Source: VXYL01 sp965208525 (GTDB lineage: Bacteria; Pseudomonadota; Gammaproteobacteria; Pseudomonadales; Azotimanducaceae). From it: a DNA stretch of 64,000 nt. The translations under genes and the position numbers were made by a program. The notes under the pieces are model-generated. The model was not told the DNA's origin. It made no database searches and saw nothing but the letters and a program-made list of their open reading frames with translations. The DNA lies in assembly GCA_965208525.1 (NCBI GenBank), contig OZ242340.1, positions 3,968,001-4,032,000 on the forward strand, in the 5' to 3' direction. Of this stretch, positions 25,736 to 34,624 are shown one piece after another; the stretch's first letter is position 1, and every line of letters starts with the position of its first letter.

Positions 25736-28015
25736 ATGAGCTACAAGCACCCGTCGGGGGAGCCGTTCGAGGGGCGGATCGGTCGGACCGTGTATGAGTC
25801 CGAACCGTGGTGGCCGGTTCCGAACACGGGGAGCGGCAAGCCCAACGTCGTGCTCGTGGTGCTCGACGACACCGGCTTTTCGCATTTTGGCTGCTACGGC
25901 TCGACGATCGAGACGCCGAACATCGATGCCCTGGCCGGCGGGGGCCTCCGCTACGTCAACTTCCACACCACCGCGCTCTGTTCGCCGACGCGGGCGTGCC
26001 TCTTGAGCGGGCGCAACCATCACGCGGTCGGGATGCGCGGCGTGTCCAACATGGACACGGGCTTTCCCAACATGCGCGGCTTCCTGCCGCCGTCGGCGGC
26101 GACGGTGGCGGACGTGCTGCGCGGGGCGGGCTATGGAACGTACGCGGCCGGCAAGTGGCACCTGACGCCGATGGCGGAGTGCTCGGCGGCCGGGCCGTTC
26201 CACAACTGGCCGCTGCAGCGGGGGTTCGACCGCTTCTACGGCTTCATGCAGGGCGAGACGGACCAGTTCTACCCGGAACTCACCAGCGACAATCACCACA
26301 TTGAGGCGGGGGCGCTGCCCGAGGCCGGCTACCACGTCTCCGAGGATGTGGTGGACCGATCCATCGCCATGCTGCGCGACCAGATTTCGCTGGTGCCGGA
26401 ACGTCCCTTCTTCCTCTATCTCGCCTTCGGCGCAACCCACTCCCCGCACCAGTCGCCGAAGGCCTACCGCGACAAGTACCGAGGCAGGTTCGATGCTGGC
26501 TGGGACGCCATCCGAGCCGAATGGTTCGAGCGGCAGAAGGCTCTCGGCATCATCCCGGAAGACACGGGCCTCGCGCCGCTGAACCCGGGCGTCAGGCCGT
26601 GGGCTGAACTCTCCTCCAACGAGCGCCAGTTTGCGGCGCGCTTGCAGGAAGCGTTCGCTGCCCAGCTCGACCACACCGACGCGCAGATCGCCCGGCTGGT
26701 CGCCTTCCTCAAGGAAGTCGATCGACTCGAGGACACGCTCCTCATCGTCATGTCCGACAACGGCGCCAGCCAAGAGGGTGGTCCGACGGGCGTTTTCGAC
26801 GAAATGCGGTGGTTCAACGGCCTGATGGAAGATGTGGACGAGGCGGTACAACGAATCGACGACATCGGCGGCCCCGAAAGCCACTCGAACATTCCCTGGG
26901 GCTGGTCGCAGGTGGGCAACACGCCGCTCAAGTGGTACAAGCAGAACACCCACGCCGGCGGCGTGCGCGATCCGCTGATCGTCCATTGGCCAGCGGCCCT
27001 CGAGGAGGAAGGCGCAATCCGCCGCTCCTTCTGCCACGCCATCGACATCATGCCGACCATCCTCGAACTCACCGGCACCGAGGCGCCCGACGAGTTCCGC
27101 GGCGTCGTGCAGATGCCGCTGCACGGCGCATCGCTGGCGCCGACGCTTGCCTCGGCCGACGCCAAGCCAGGACGATCCGTGCAGTATTTCGAGATGCTCG
27201 GCCATCGCGGTATCTGGCAGGACGGCTGGAAGGCGGTGGTGCGGCACGTGCAGGGCACTTCCTGGGACGACGACGACCCGTGGGAGCTCTACCACTTGGA
27301 CGAGGACTTCTCCGAGACCAACGACCTCGCCCAGGAGCAGCCCGAGCGCCTGCAGGCAATGGTTGATCTCTGGTGGCAGGAAGCCGAGAAGCACGGTGTG
27401 CTGCCGCTCGACGACCGTCCCATGGCGCAGACCTTCCGCGCCGCCCGGCGACCCGGACTGCCGGCGGCACGCGACGTGTTCGTGTACTACCCGCCTGTCT
27501 CCCACATCGTCTCGGATGCTTGCCCCTCGGCCGCGCGCGGCTGGACCACCGAAGTGGAACTCGTGCAGCCGGACTCCGGAGGCGATGGCGCGCTGGTCAA
27601 TCGCGGCACCATCAACTCGGGATTCGCCCTCTACCTCCAGGGCGGCCGGCTGCACTTCGACTACAACTGCTTCCACACCCACACGAAGGTCGTAGCGCCG
27701 ACCGCACTCGAGGGCGGCGAGCATGTGGTGGCGGTCGCGGTGCAGCGTCTGCCTGAACGGAAGGCTGCCGTGCAACTCAAGATCAACGGCGAGGTGGTGG
27801 CCGAGGGCCACATCCCCCTCCTGCTCGGAATGCTGTCGAGCACCGGCATGGACCTGGGGCGCGCAATCGCTCCGATCAACCGCGACTACCAACCACCCTT
27901 CGCCTACCCCGGCAAGATCAAGAAGGTGACCTTCGAGCTTGCGAGTCGTCCCACGGAAAGGGACAGGCGCGACGAATCGGAAGGCGAAGCACGCGCAGCG
28001 ATGGCGCGGCAGTAG
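25736..28015 (+). CDS. Large arylsulfatase, cytoplasmic type, with C-terminal beta domain
   Basis: A 759-residue sulfatase without signal peptide. The metal site is LVVLDDTGFSHFG. The formylglycine motif is CSPTRACLLSGR (Cys82), with GKWHLTP and SDNGASQEGG downstream. Residues about 590-740 after the catalytic domain form a LamG-like segment (WTTEVELVQP, GGRLHFDYNCF). This layout matches the large bacterial arylsulfatases that act on small sulfate esters. The ORF is open to 25319, but ATG 25736 has GGGGA eight bases upstream and lies past the repeat DNA. Unlike its two neighbours it has no export signal, so the three sulfatases probably act in different compartments. Confidence 0.87.
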   Translation: MSYKHPSGEPFEGRIGRTVYESEPWWPVPNTGSGKPNVVLVVLDDTGFSHFGCYGSTIETPNIDALAGGGLRYVNFHTTALCSPTRACLLSGRNHHAVGMRGVSNMDTGFPNMRGFLPPSAATVADVLRGAGYGTYAAGKWHLTPMAECSAAGPFHNWPLQRGFDRFYGFMQGETDQFYPELTSDNHHIEAGALPEAGYHVSEDVVDRSIAMLRDQISLVPERPFFLYLAFGATHSPHQSPKAYRDKYRGRFDAGWDAIRAEWFERQKALGIIPEDTGLAPLNPGVRPWAELSSNERQFAARLQEAFAAQLDHTDAQIARLVAFLKEVDRLEDTLLIVMSDNGASQEGGPTGVFDEMRWFNGLMEDVDEAVQRIDDIGGPESHSNIPWGWSQVGNTPLKWYKQNTHAGGVRDPLIVHWPAALEEEGAIRRSFCHAIDIMPTILELTGTEAPDEFRGVVQMPLHGASLAPTLASADAKPGRSVQYFEMLGHRGIWQDGWKAVVRHVQGTSWDDDDPWELYHLDEDFSETNDLAQEQPERLQAMVDLWWQEAEKHGVLPLDDRPMAQTFRAARRPGLPAARDVFVYYPPVSHIVSDACPSAARGWTTEVELVQPDSGGDGALVNRGTINSGFALYLQGGRLHFDYNCFHTHTKVVAPTALEGGEHVVAVAVQRLPERKAAVQLKINGEVVAEGHIPLLLGMLSSTGMDLGRAIAPINRDYQPPFAYPGKIKKVTFELASRPTERDRRDESEGEARAAMARQ

Positions 28016-28108
28016 GCGGGCCGGGGCCTTTAGCGACGACTTCTTGGAGGGAGGAAAAAAATGCACCGCGCGCTTGCCAGTGCGGCGACTGTCCTGCGCG
28101 CCTGGCGG

Positions 28109-28285
28109 GCGCATCCTGCCGGTGAAGCGACGGATCGGTGCCATGCTCCCTCCGGGGCAGTCCCGGTGCCAGTCGAACACGACCGCCGGGAGCCCGCGAC
28201 TTCCTCCGGAGGGAGGGCGTCTCGCCCTCCATCGCGCCGCAAGGCGCGCATCCTGTCGGTGATGCGACGGATCGGGGCCGTGCTC
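28109..28285 (+). repeat. Forty-base imperfect direct repeat flanking a GGAG-type REP
   Basis: Bases 28109-28148 and 28246-28285 match at about 36 of 40 positions (GCGCATCCTG...CGACGGATCGG...). The second copy spans the start codon of the cytochrome gene. Between them is a GGAG hairpin (28212-28230) joined to a CGCGCC-GCAA-GGCGCG hairpin (28233-28248). The arrangement suggests the cytochrome's start region was duplicated together with the repeat element. Confidence 0.7.
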
Positions 28286-30502
28286 GTGCTTGCCGCTCTC
28301 GCGGCGGGCGGAGGGCCGGCGGTGGCAAAGACGGACGCGGCGCCGATCCCACCTGAGGTGTGCCGCGACTGCCACTTGCCTGAGTTCGAGGCGTGGCAGC
28401 GGTCGGATCATTTCCAGTCCATGCGCCTTGCCGAGGAGGACGCGGTGCTTGGCGACTTCTCGGACGTGCGCGTGACATTCCACGGCATCGAGAGCCGTTT
28501 CTTCCGCAGCGGGGACGAGTACCGCGTGGAGACCGTCGGCGCATCCGGCGCGCGTGGCGTGTTTGATGTGCGCTACACGTTCGGCTGGCGACCGCTGCAG
28601 CAGTATCTCCTCGACGTCGGCGACTCCCGGCTGCAAGCGTTCGATGTGGCGTGGGACGACAGGTCTGTCGCTCAGGGCGGCCAGCGGTGGTTCCACCTGC
28701 AGCCAGACGAGGCGATCACGCCGGGACACCCGTTCTTCTGGACCGGACACGCCATGAACTGGGGGAGTCAGTGCGCGGCCTGTCATTCGACCCACGTGAC
28801 CAAGTCGGTGGGCGCCTCCGGTCGCACGAACACAGCCTACGCGGCGGCCAACGTCACTTGCGCGGCCTGTCACGGCGATGCGACGGCGCATCTCGGCCAC
28901 GCCGCGAACGGAACCACCGGCAGCGCGCCTCACTCCGGCTTTGCGGACGGCCCCTCGGCTCCCATCGCCTGGCGCCTCACCCCCGGCGAACGGATCGCGA
29001 CACCCGACAAGGCCGGCGACTCCCGCGAAATCGACCAGTGCGGGGGCTGTCATGCACTCCGCACGCCATTGGTGGCCGATGCACAGGGCAAGCCATTCCA
29101 CGACGCCTATCGCATCCAACTGCCGGACGACGTGCACTACTTCCCGGACGGCCAGATTCGCGAGGAGGTCTTCGTCCTCGGCTCCTTCCTGCAAAGCCGC
29201 ATGCACGCCCAAGGCGTCACCTGCGGCAACTGCCACGATCCGCACAGCGGCAACCTGGTGGCGGAAGGCAACGGAGTCTGCGTGCAGTGCCATCGCGCCG
29301 CCAGCTACGATGTCCCCACCCACCACCATCATGCCGCCGGATCGCCGGGCAGCGCATGCATCGACTGCCACATGCCGGCGCGCACCTACATGGGCGTCGA
29401 TCCGCGCCGCGACCATGCCTTTCCCATCCCCCGCCCGAACCTGTCGGCAGAATTCGACGTGCCCAACGCTTGCACGGGTTGCCACGAGGGCCGCTCCGAC
29501 GCTTGGGCGCAAGAGCATCTCAGCGACTGGGGGTTGGCAGAGAAGGAGCATTGGACCCGCCTGGCCCAGCGCCTGCACCGCGGCGATCCCGCTGCAGCAG
29601 ACGCCTTGCAGGTGCTGGTTGCCGGCGACACGCCGCCGATGGTCAAGGCCAGTCTCTTGGCGCAAGCGGCCGCACTGCCTTCGCACAGAGTGCAGGCACT
29701 TCTGGAACTTGGCTTGGGAGATCCAGAGCCGTTGGTGCGCCGGGGTGCCGTCGCCGGCGCACAAGGCCAACCGCCGGCCGCGCGCTGGCGCCTGCTCGCG
29801 CCACGCATGAACGACCCAGTGGCAAGCGTTCGCTTCGAGACGGCCATCGCCCTTGCCGACATCGTTCCGGCACTGCCGGCCAATGCGCTCGCAACGACGC
29901 GCGACCTCTTTGCCGAGCAGCGACAGCTACTTGCGCCAACGGCCGACCTCGCGCAAACACAGAGGATGCTCGGCAACCTAGAGGATCGCCTCGGCAAGGC
30001 AGCGGCCGCCCGCACCGCCTTTGAAAGCGCCCTCACGATCGACCCGACGTCCGTGCCGGCCTTGATCGATTACGCGGACTTTCTCCAGCGCCAAGGCGAA
30101 GAACGCGAAGCCGGTGCACTGGCGGCACGCGCCATCGGGGTGGCACCGGAAAGCCCTCTGGCGAACCTAGCGTACGGCCTGCACCTCATCCGCGATGGTC
30201 GCCGCGGCGAAGCGCTTGCGCCGCTAGCCAGCGCTGCCGCGACACCGGACGCATCCGCCCGTTTCCTGTACATCCACGCCGTGGCACAGCATTCCCTCGG
30301 CCACCGCGATGAGGCGCTCGAAACCCTCCGTGCCGGTATCGAACGCTGGCCGTGGGACCCAGACCTCCTGTCGACGCTAGTGATCTATCTGGACGATCCG
30401 CAATCCCCGGAAACCCAGCGCCATCTTGCAACACTGGCCGAAGTCGGCCCCCACCTTCCACACATCCGCGCCTTGCTGGACCGCTACGGCATCGTTCGCT
30501 AG
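28262..30502 (+). CDS. Octaheme c-type cytochrome with HEAT/TPR C-terminus
   Basis: A 746-residue exported protein: signal peptide (LVLAALAAGGGPAVA), then eight CxxCH haem-binding motifs (CRDCH, CAACH twice, CGGCH, CGNCH, CVQCH, CIDCH, CTGCH) within the first 400 residues. A HEAT-like region and at least three TPRs (about 580-720) follow. It probably works in periplasmic electron transfer or as a multihaem oxidoreductase; similar haem-TPR proteins are common but poorly characterised. No cytochrome maturation or partner redox gene is nearby. An upstream ATG at 28061 has a perfect-looking ribosome-binding site, but its reading frame crosses repeat DNA; ATG 28262 starts the signal peptide. Convergent with the transketolase-like gene. 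Confidence 0.87.
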   Translation: MRRIGAVLVLAALAAGGGPAVAKTDAAPIPPEVCRDCHLPEFEAWQRSDHFQSMRLAEEDAVLGDFSDVRVTFHGIESRFFRSGDEYRVETVGASGARGVFDVRYTFGWRPLQQYLLDVGDSRLQAFDVAWDDRSVAQGGQRWFHLQPDEAITPGHPFFWTGHAMNWGSQCAACHSTHVTKSVGASGRTNTAYAAANVTCAACHGDATAHLGHAANGTTGSAPHSGFADGPSAPIAWRLTPGERIATPDKAGDSREIDQCGGCHALRTPLVADAQGKPFHDAYRIQLPDDVHYFPDGQIREEVFVLGSFLQSRMHAQGVTCGNCHDPHSGNLVAEGNGVCVQCHRAASYDVPTHHHHAAGSPGSACIDCHMPARTYMGVDPRRDHAFPIPRPNLSAEFDVPNACTGCHEGRSDAWAQEHLSDWGLAEKEHWTRLAQRLHRGDPAAADALQVLVAGDTPPMVKASLLAQAAALPSHRVQALLELGLGDPEPLVRRGAVAGAQGQPPAARWRLLAPRMNDPVASVRFETAIALADIVPALPANALATTRDLFAEQRQLLAPTADLAQTQRMLGNLEDRLGKAAAARTAFESALTIDPTSVPALIDYADFLQRQGEEREAGALAARAIGVAPESPLANLAYGLHLIRDGRRGEALAPLASAAATPDASARFLYIHAVAQHSLGHRDEALETLRAGIERWPWDPDLLSTLVIYLDDPQSPETQRHLATLAEVGPHLPHIRALLDRYGIVR

Positions 30503-30539
30503 CCACTCCTCGCGCCTTTGTCCGAGCAGGTCGAGACCG

Positions 30540-33092
30540 CTATGCGACTGCGTCGAGCTCCTCCCGCTGTCGCGCAAGGCGCCCGTCGCGGTCTTCGGCG
30601 AAGCGCACGATCCCCGCTTCGATGGAGGCTTCGTCGAGGTGGGCTTCCGCGATTACGTCGGCTTCGGTGCCGCCGCTCAGCCACTGGTTGTCCCAGTCGG
30701 AGAAGAGGGAGTAATCGGCGGTGAGCGGGCCGACGTTGGCGATGGGCATGACCCGTTGGGTGCCCGTGCTCACCACCATCATGTCGTTGCGCGCGCCCGG
30801 TGGCAGCACGGAGCGCTGATAGTCGCTGGGCTGGCGGGCGAAGAGTTCTTCGCTGATGCAGGCCACCACCTTCACGTTGATGCCTTGCTTCGCCAGCTTC
30901 GGCAGCACCTTGAGCAGGTTCACCGTGGAGCTGGACCCTTGCGCCAGCACGTAGCCGTGCCTTGGCTTGCCGGGCTCGAAGTCGCGGATGACGTAGAGGC
31001 CCTTGGCGGCGGCCAGGAGGTCGGAATCGGCGAAGGTGGAACGGTCTGCCACCGGGAAGTCGGGGCGCGCCACTTCCAGGACGATCACGCCCACCTTGGG
31101 ATCGTTGGCGGCGATGTCGGCGGCGGCGAAATAGCCGGGCGCCACGTCGTTGTAGTCCCAGAAGCTCAAGGTGATCACCTGGCCGCGCGGGAACAGCTTC
31201 CACACCTGCGGGGCGAAGATGCCGAAGTGGGTGCGCGCGTCTGCCGCCGTTTCGGGGCCCGAATGCCCGGCGAGGATGTGCAGCACGCCGACGCGGAAGG
31301 GGCTGTCCTGATTCTGCTGGCTCCAGACGCGGGCCGGCAGGTACATGAGCGGCGTGAAGGCGCCATAGGTGCCCGAGAGGGCCCAAACGCCGTTGTGGAC
31401 GTCGGCGTCGAGGGAGATGGATTGTCCCACCAGCCCCACCGCCGTCGAGGCGTTGCCGGCTTCCTGAATGCCAGCCTTCATGGCCGTGCCGGACGGGTTC
31501 GCCTCCGGGTCGAAGTAGCCGAAAAGGGCGCTCTTCTGCACGTTGATGGATTCCGCCAGGTCGGCGGCGATGGCGATGAAGCGGTTGTCGGTGACGTAGT
31601 TGGCGTACTTGAAGATCTCCGAGATCGCCCGCCTCGTGCCGCGCACGGCACCAGCCTCCTCGAAGAGCTTGATGCCCACCGTGGCCTCTTCGCCCAAGGC
31701 ATCGGTGACCTTCACCTCTTGCGGCGCGACAGGCAAGCCCGGGACCTTGAGGCGAGAGTCGTTGAAGGGGTCTCCCCCGCGCGCGGCGCGCAGCGCAAGA
31801 TCGTCCTTGACGCCGTCGCCGATGGCGACGAGGCGATCCGCCACCCACTCGCCGAGGCCGCGGGTGTCCAGCACCGACAGGGCGATATCGATGTTGGTCT
31901 TGAACTGGATGAGGCGCTCGCGGTCATCGGCAACCGGGCCTTCGTCGATGCCCTGGAACTGCACCTGGAAGCGCTCTTCGAAGGTGCGCGCGAGGGCCTG
32001 GAAGTAGTCACCATTCTGCGGGAACGCGTATGGATGCGAGGCATGGTCGACGATCTGCTCGCCGTAGCCGGGAATCTGGCCATCGACGGCGCCGGGCCAC
32101 CAGCCCTTGACCGTGCGCCCGACGAGGATCATGGGGCGACGGTCTGCCGGGTCCCACTCTTCCATGGCGTTGAAGGCGGCGGCTACCTGGTCGTAGTCGT
32201 TGCCGTTGTCGATGGTGAAGACGTTCCAGCCATAGGAAGCCCATTGGCTGGCGATGTCGTAGCCGGCGAACTCCGCCGGCACCACGCTGCCCACGAGTTC
32301 GTCGTCGATGCCGGCGTTGTTGTAGGAAAGCAGCACCCTGAGGCGCTTGCCCACGCGCTGCGCTACCGCTTGGGTCTTCATCTCCTGGGAATGGCCTGAC
32401 GTCATGGCGAACTCGCCCTCGACAGCCATCACCTTGGGGGCTGCCAGCGGGGCACCCATCATGTCCCAGAAGGCGGCCTTGCCGGCGGCGGTGGCGATGC
32501 CGATGCCAGAGGGGCCGCCATTGACGTCGTTGGTGAGGTCGGTGGTTTCGGAATGTCCGGCAAGCGCCCGGATGCCGCGCAGCTTCGCCTGCTCGAACAA
32601 GGGGTGATCGGTGAGGTCGCGCTCGCCGAGCAGGGTCGCGAGGGCACCGGCACCGCGCCGGAAGCCGATGGCATCCACGGCCAGCATGGATGTGGCAGGG
32701 TCCGCGCGATAGCGATCATCGCCGGTGGCTGCGTGGCGGCGTGCCAACGCCTCACCCATGATGATCCACAGAGCGTAGGTGACCGGGGCATTGTGACCGC
32801 CGGCAAGCATGAACTTGTCCGCATAGGGGTGCTTGGGGCGCCGGTAGTCGTAGCGCAGCCCGCCGTTTTCCGGCCCGATCAGGTGGCTCGTCACCACATA
32901 GGGGGTGTAGGCCAGCGGCCCGCCGAAGTGGCCTGTCTGCGCGTAGTTGCCCAGCAGCGTCAGGGTCATTGCGGTCAAAAACCCGACATCGGCGACGCGC
33001 TCGGTGTCGTAGTCGGGCACGGCGAGTTGGCTCGACTTCGCGTTCTGGGCGAGGTCGAGGGTGGAAACCGTTACGGATCGGGACTGCTGCAT
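30540..33092 (-). CDS. Transketolase-superfamily thiamine-diphosphate enzyme, atypical
   Basis: An 850-residue cytoplasmic protein with transketolase-type layout: TPP-binding domain (GHFGGPLAY..., LAGGHNAPVTYALWI), pyrimidine domain (about 480-650, with AESINVQKSALFGYF) and C-terminal domain (about 680-830). The TPP motif reads VEGE...YNNAGIDD; the usual GDG is VEG, so Glu replaces the metal-binding Asp while the NN end is kept. That and the length (transketolases are about 660 residues) argue against a housekeeping enzyme; an E1-like or specialised ketolase is possible. ATG 33092 has a GAGGAAAG site. No E2/E3 or pentose-phosphate gene adjoins it. Confidence 0.72.
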   Translation of the reverse strand: MQQSRSVTVSTLDLAQNAKSSQLAVPDYDTERVADVGFLTAMTLTLLGNYAQTGHFGGPLAYTPYVVTSHLIGPENGGLRYDYRRPKHPYADKFMLAGGHNAPVTYALWIIMGEALARRHAATGDDRYRADPATSMLAVDAIGFRRGAGALATLLGERDLTDHPLFEQAKLRGIRALAGHSETTDLTNDVNGGPSGIGIATAAGKAAFWDMMGAPLAAPKVMAVEGEFAMTSGHSQEMKTQAVAQRVGKRLRVLLSYNNAGIDDELVGSVVPAEFAGYDIASQWASYGWNVFTIDNGNDYDQVAAAFNAMEEWDPADRRPMILVGRTVKGWWPGAVDGQIPGYGEQIVDHASHPYAFPQNGDYFQALARTFEERFQVQFQGIDEGPVADDRERLIQFKTNIDIALSVLDTRGLGEWVADRLVAIGDGVKDDLALRAARGGDPFNDSRLKVPGLPVAPQEVKVTDALGEEATVGIKLFEEAGAVRGTRRAISEIFKYANYVTDNRFIAIAADLAESINVQKSALFGYFDPEANPSGTAMKAGIQEAGNASTAVGLVGQSISLDADVHNGVWALSGTYGAFTPLMYLPARVWSQQNQDSPFRVGVLHILAGHSGPETAADARTHFGIFAPQVWKLFPRGQVITLSFWDYNDVAPGYFAAADIAANDPKVGVIVLEVARPDFPVADRSTFADSDLLAAAKGLYVIRDFEPGKPRHGYVLAQGSSSTVNLLKVLPKLAKQGINVKVVACISEELFARQPSDYQRSVLPPGARNDMMVVSTGTQRVMPIANVGPLTADYSLFSDWDNQWLSGGTEADVIAEAHLDEASIEAGIVRFAEDRDGRLARQREELDAVA

Positions 33093-33393
33093 TGGGGGGC
33101 TTTCCTCAAGAATCGGCGACGTAGCAAGGGGTTGCGGGCATATGGACGCGCGGCAAGTACGCCCAATGCCCAGCCAAACACGAAAAAACGCACCGCATCG
33201 GCACGAAGGCGAAGTCTAACAGCCTGTCGGACTTCCACCACGGACACGCCTTCGGACCGGCGGCACGGGGGCCGCCAACTCAGCGACGCTAGGGGGCTGC
33301 GCGTAGGAAAGCCGCAAACAAGCGAGCGGATGCGTTGACCTCTAGCGTCGCCGTCCTGGAGGGAGGGCGTCCCGCCCTCCCTCCGAGGGCTCG
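33093..33393. other. Gene-free gap upstream of the transketolase-like gene
   Basis: No coding potential is visible. It must hold the promoter of the transketolase-like gene, but no clear -35/-10 pair is seen. The word CCTGTCGGACTT near 33222 matches the outer arm of the repeat at 9672-9818. The gap ends with the GGAG hairpin at 33358-33384. Confidence 0.5.
33358..33384. repeat. GGAG-type REP hairpin
   Basis: GGAGGGAGGGCG and CGCCCTCCCTCC are perfectly complementary around a short TCC loop. It lies ten bases downstream of the nitronate-monooxygenase-like stop and could also slow or end transcription, though it has no U-tract. Confidence 0.8.
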
Positions 33394-34530
33394 CTATTCG
33401 TCGCCTACGGCCTTCGCGAGCCTTTCGTTGGCGGCGATGAAGTCCTCCATGAACTCATACACCACCTGCCTGGTGGTCTGGATCGAGTTCATCAGGCCCA
33501 CGCCCTGGCCGACGAAGGACGTCGCCAAATGTCGCGCTCCCTCGTGGCCGCCTTCGGCCAGCTTCGTCACCTTCGCCAAGGCCGGTTCGCTCACCAGCGA
33601 CTGCAACGGCATCGGCAATGGCTGCGGGGCTTCCTCCGACTCCCATGCATCCGTCCAAGGCGAGCGCAACTGGCGCGAGTATTTGCCGGTGCGGGCCTGC
33701 GAGCGAACCGTTTGGCGCGAGTTCGCAGCGACGTATTTCTCCTTGATGACGGGCGAGGTTTCCGCCTCTGCCGTGGTCAGCCAGACCGAGCCGGTCCAGG
33801 CGCCGGCCGCACCCATCGCCATGCAGGCGGCCATCTGCCTGCCGGTGACGATACCGCCGGCCGCCAGCACCGGTGCCGGCTTGCCGTGTCGCTCGATGGC
33901 CTCGATCACCTCAGGCACGAGCACCATGGTGGATACCTCGCCGCAATGACCGCCAGCTTCCGTGCCAGCCACCACCAAGAGTTCAACGCCAGCATCCACC
34001 TGCTTGATGGCGTGCTCCTTGGCACCCACCAACGCGGCCGCCACCACGCCTCGGCTCTTGGCCATCTCCAGCATGTAGGTCGGTGGCACGCCCAAGGCGT
34101 TGGCGATCAGGCGAATCGGGTGCGAGAAGGCGACGTCGATGATGTTGCCGGCACGTTGCTTGGTAAGGAATCCGCCGCTGGCGCCGCGCTGGTGCTGATA
34201 GACGTCCGAGGTGTCGATGTTGTGCTGGGCGAGGATGCCGCGAGCGAAGTCGCGGTGCTCGTCGGGCACCATGTCGAGGGTCTCGTCGGGCGTGGTGTCG
34301 TCCGTCACCGCCATGCTGGTGGGGGCGATGAGGTCCACTCCATAGGGCTTGCCGTCGATGTGCTCGTCGATCCAGTTGAGCTCGATCTCGAGTGTCTCCG
34401 GGCCGTAGCCCGCCGCGCCAAGCACACCGAGCCCGCCAGCCTTCGACACCTCCACCACCACATCCCGGCAGTGGGTGAAGGCCACCAGCGGGAAGTCGAT
34501 CCCGAACATTTCGCAAACCGGTGATTTCAC
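33394..34530 (-). CDS. Nitronate monooxygenase-like FMN-dependent TIM-barrel oxidoreductase
   Basis: A 378-residue protein of the NMO/2-nitropropane dioxygenase family. The N-terminus has PLVAFTHCRDVVVEVSKAGGLGVLGAAGY, the family's substrate- and FMN-binding loop. VVAGTEAGGHCGEV (about 180) and PVLAAGGIVTGRQMAACMAMGA (about 220) bind the FMN phosphate; the His of GGHCG is the usual active-site position. Some members act as enoyl reductases or isomerases instead. The ORF extends to 34686, but GTG 34530 follows GAAGGAGGGGG directly. It is divergent from selO across 94 bases. Confidence 0.83.
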   Translation of the reverse strand: MKSPVCEMFGIDFPLVAFTHCRDVVVEVSKAGGLGVLGAAGYGPETLEIELNWIDEHIDGKPYGVDLIAPTSMAVTDDTTPDETLDMVPDEHRDFARGILAQHNIDTSDVYQHQRGASGGFLTKQRAGNIIDVAFSHPIRLIANALGVPPTYMLEMAKSRGVVAAALVGAKEHAIKQVDAGVELLVVAGTEAGGHCGEVSTMVLVPEVIEAIERHGKPAPVLAAGGIVTGRQMAACMAMGAAGAWTGSVWLTTAEAETSPVIKEKYVAANSRQTVRSQARTGKYSRQLRSPWTDAWESEEAPQPLPMPLQSLVSEPALAKVTKLAEGGHEGARHLATSFVGQGVGLMNSIQTTRQVVYEFMEDFIAANERLAKAVGDE

Positions 34531-34624
34531 GGCTCCCCCTCCTTCGTTCGCAAGTGGGCGCATCGTAACAGCCACCGAGCCATCCCGGCACAGGCGCGCC
34601 GCAAGGACGCGTAAACTAGGCGGC

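Noticed and set aside
28061..28261. ATG 28061 with a GGAGGGAGG site as the start of the octaheme cytochrome.
   Set aside because: The encoded 67 residues are Arg/Pro-rich repeat translation without a signal peptide. A proper signal peptide begins at ATG 28262.
25499..29770. A 1,423-codon minus-strand reading frame across the large sulfatase and cytochrome genes.
   Set aside because: It is antisense to two genes with clear catalytic and haem motifs, is rich in Arg/Gly/His, and has no recognisable domain. Long antisense frames are expected in high-GC DNA.
30426..32399. A 657-codon plus-strand frame opposite the transketolase-like gene.
   Set aside because: Composition is low-complexity His/Arg/Gly/Val and no domain is visible; the minus-strand gene is clearly the real one.
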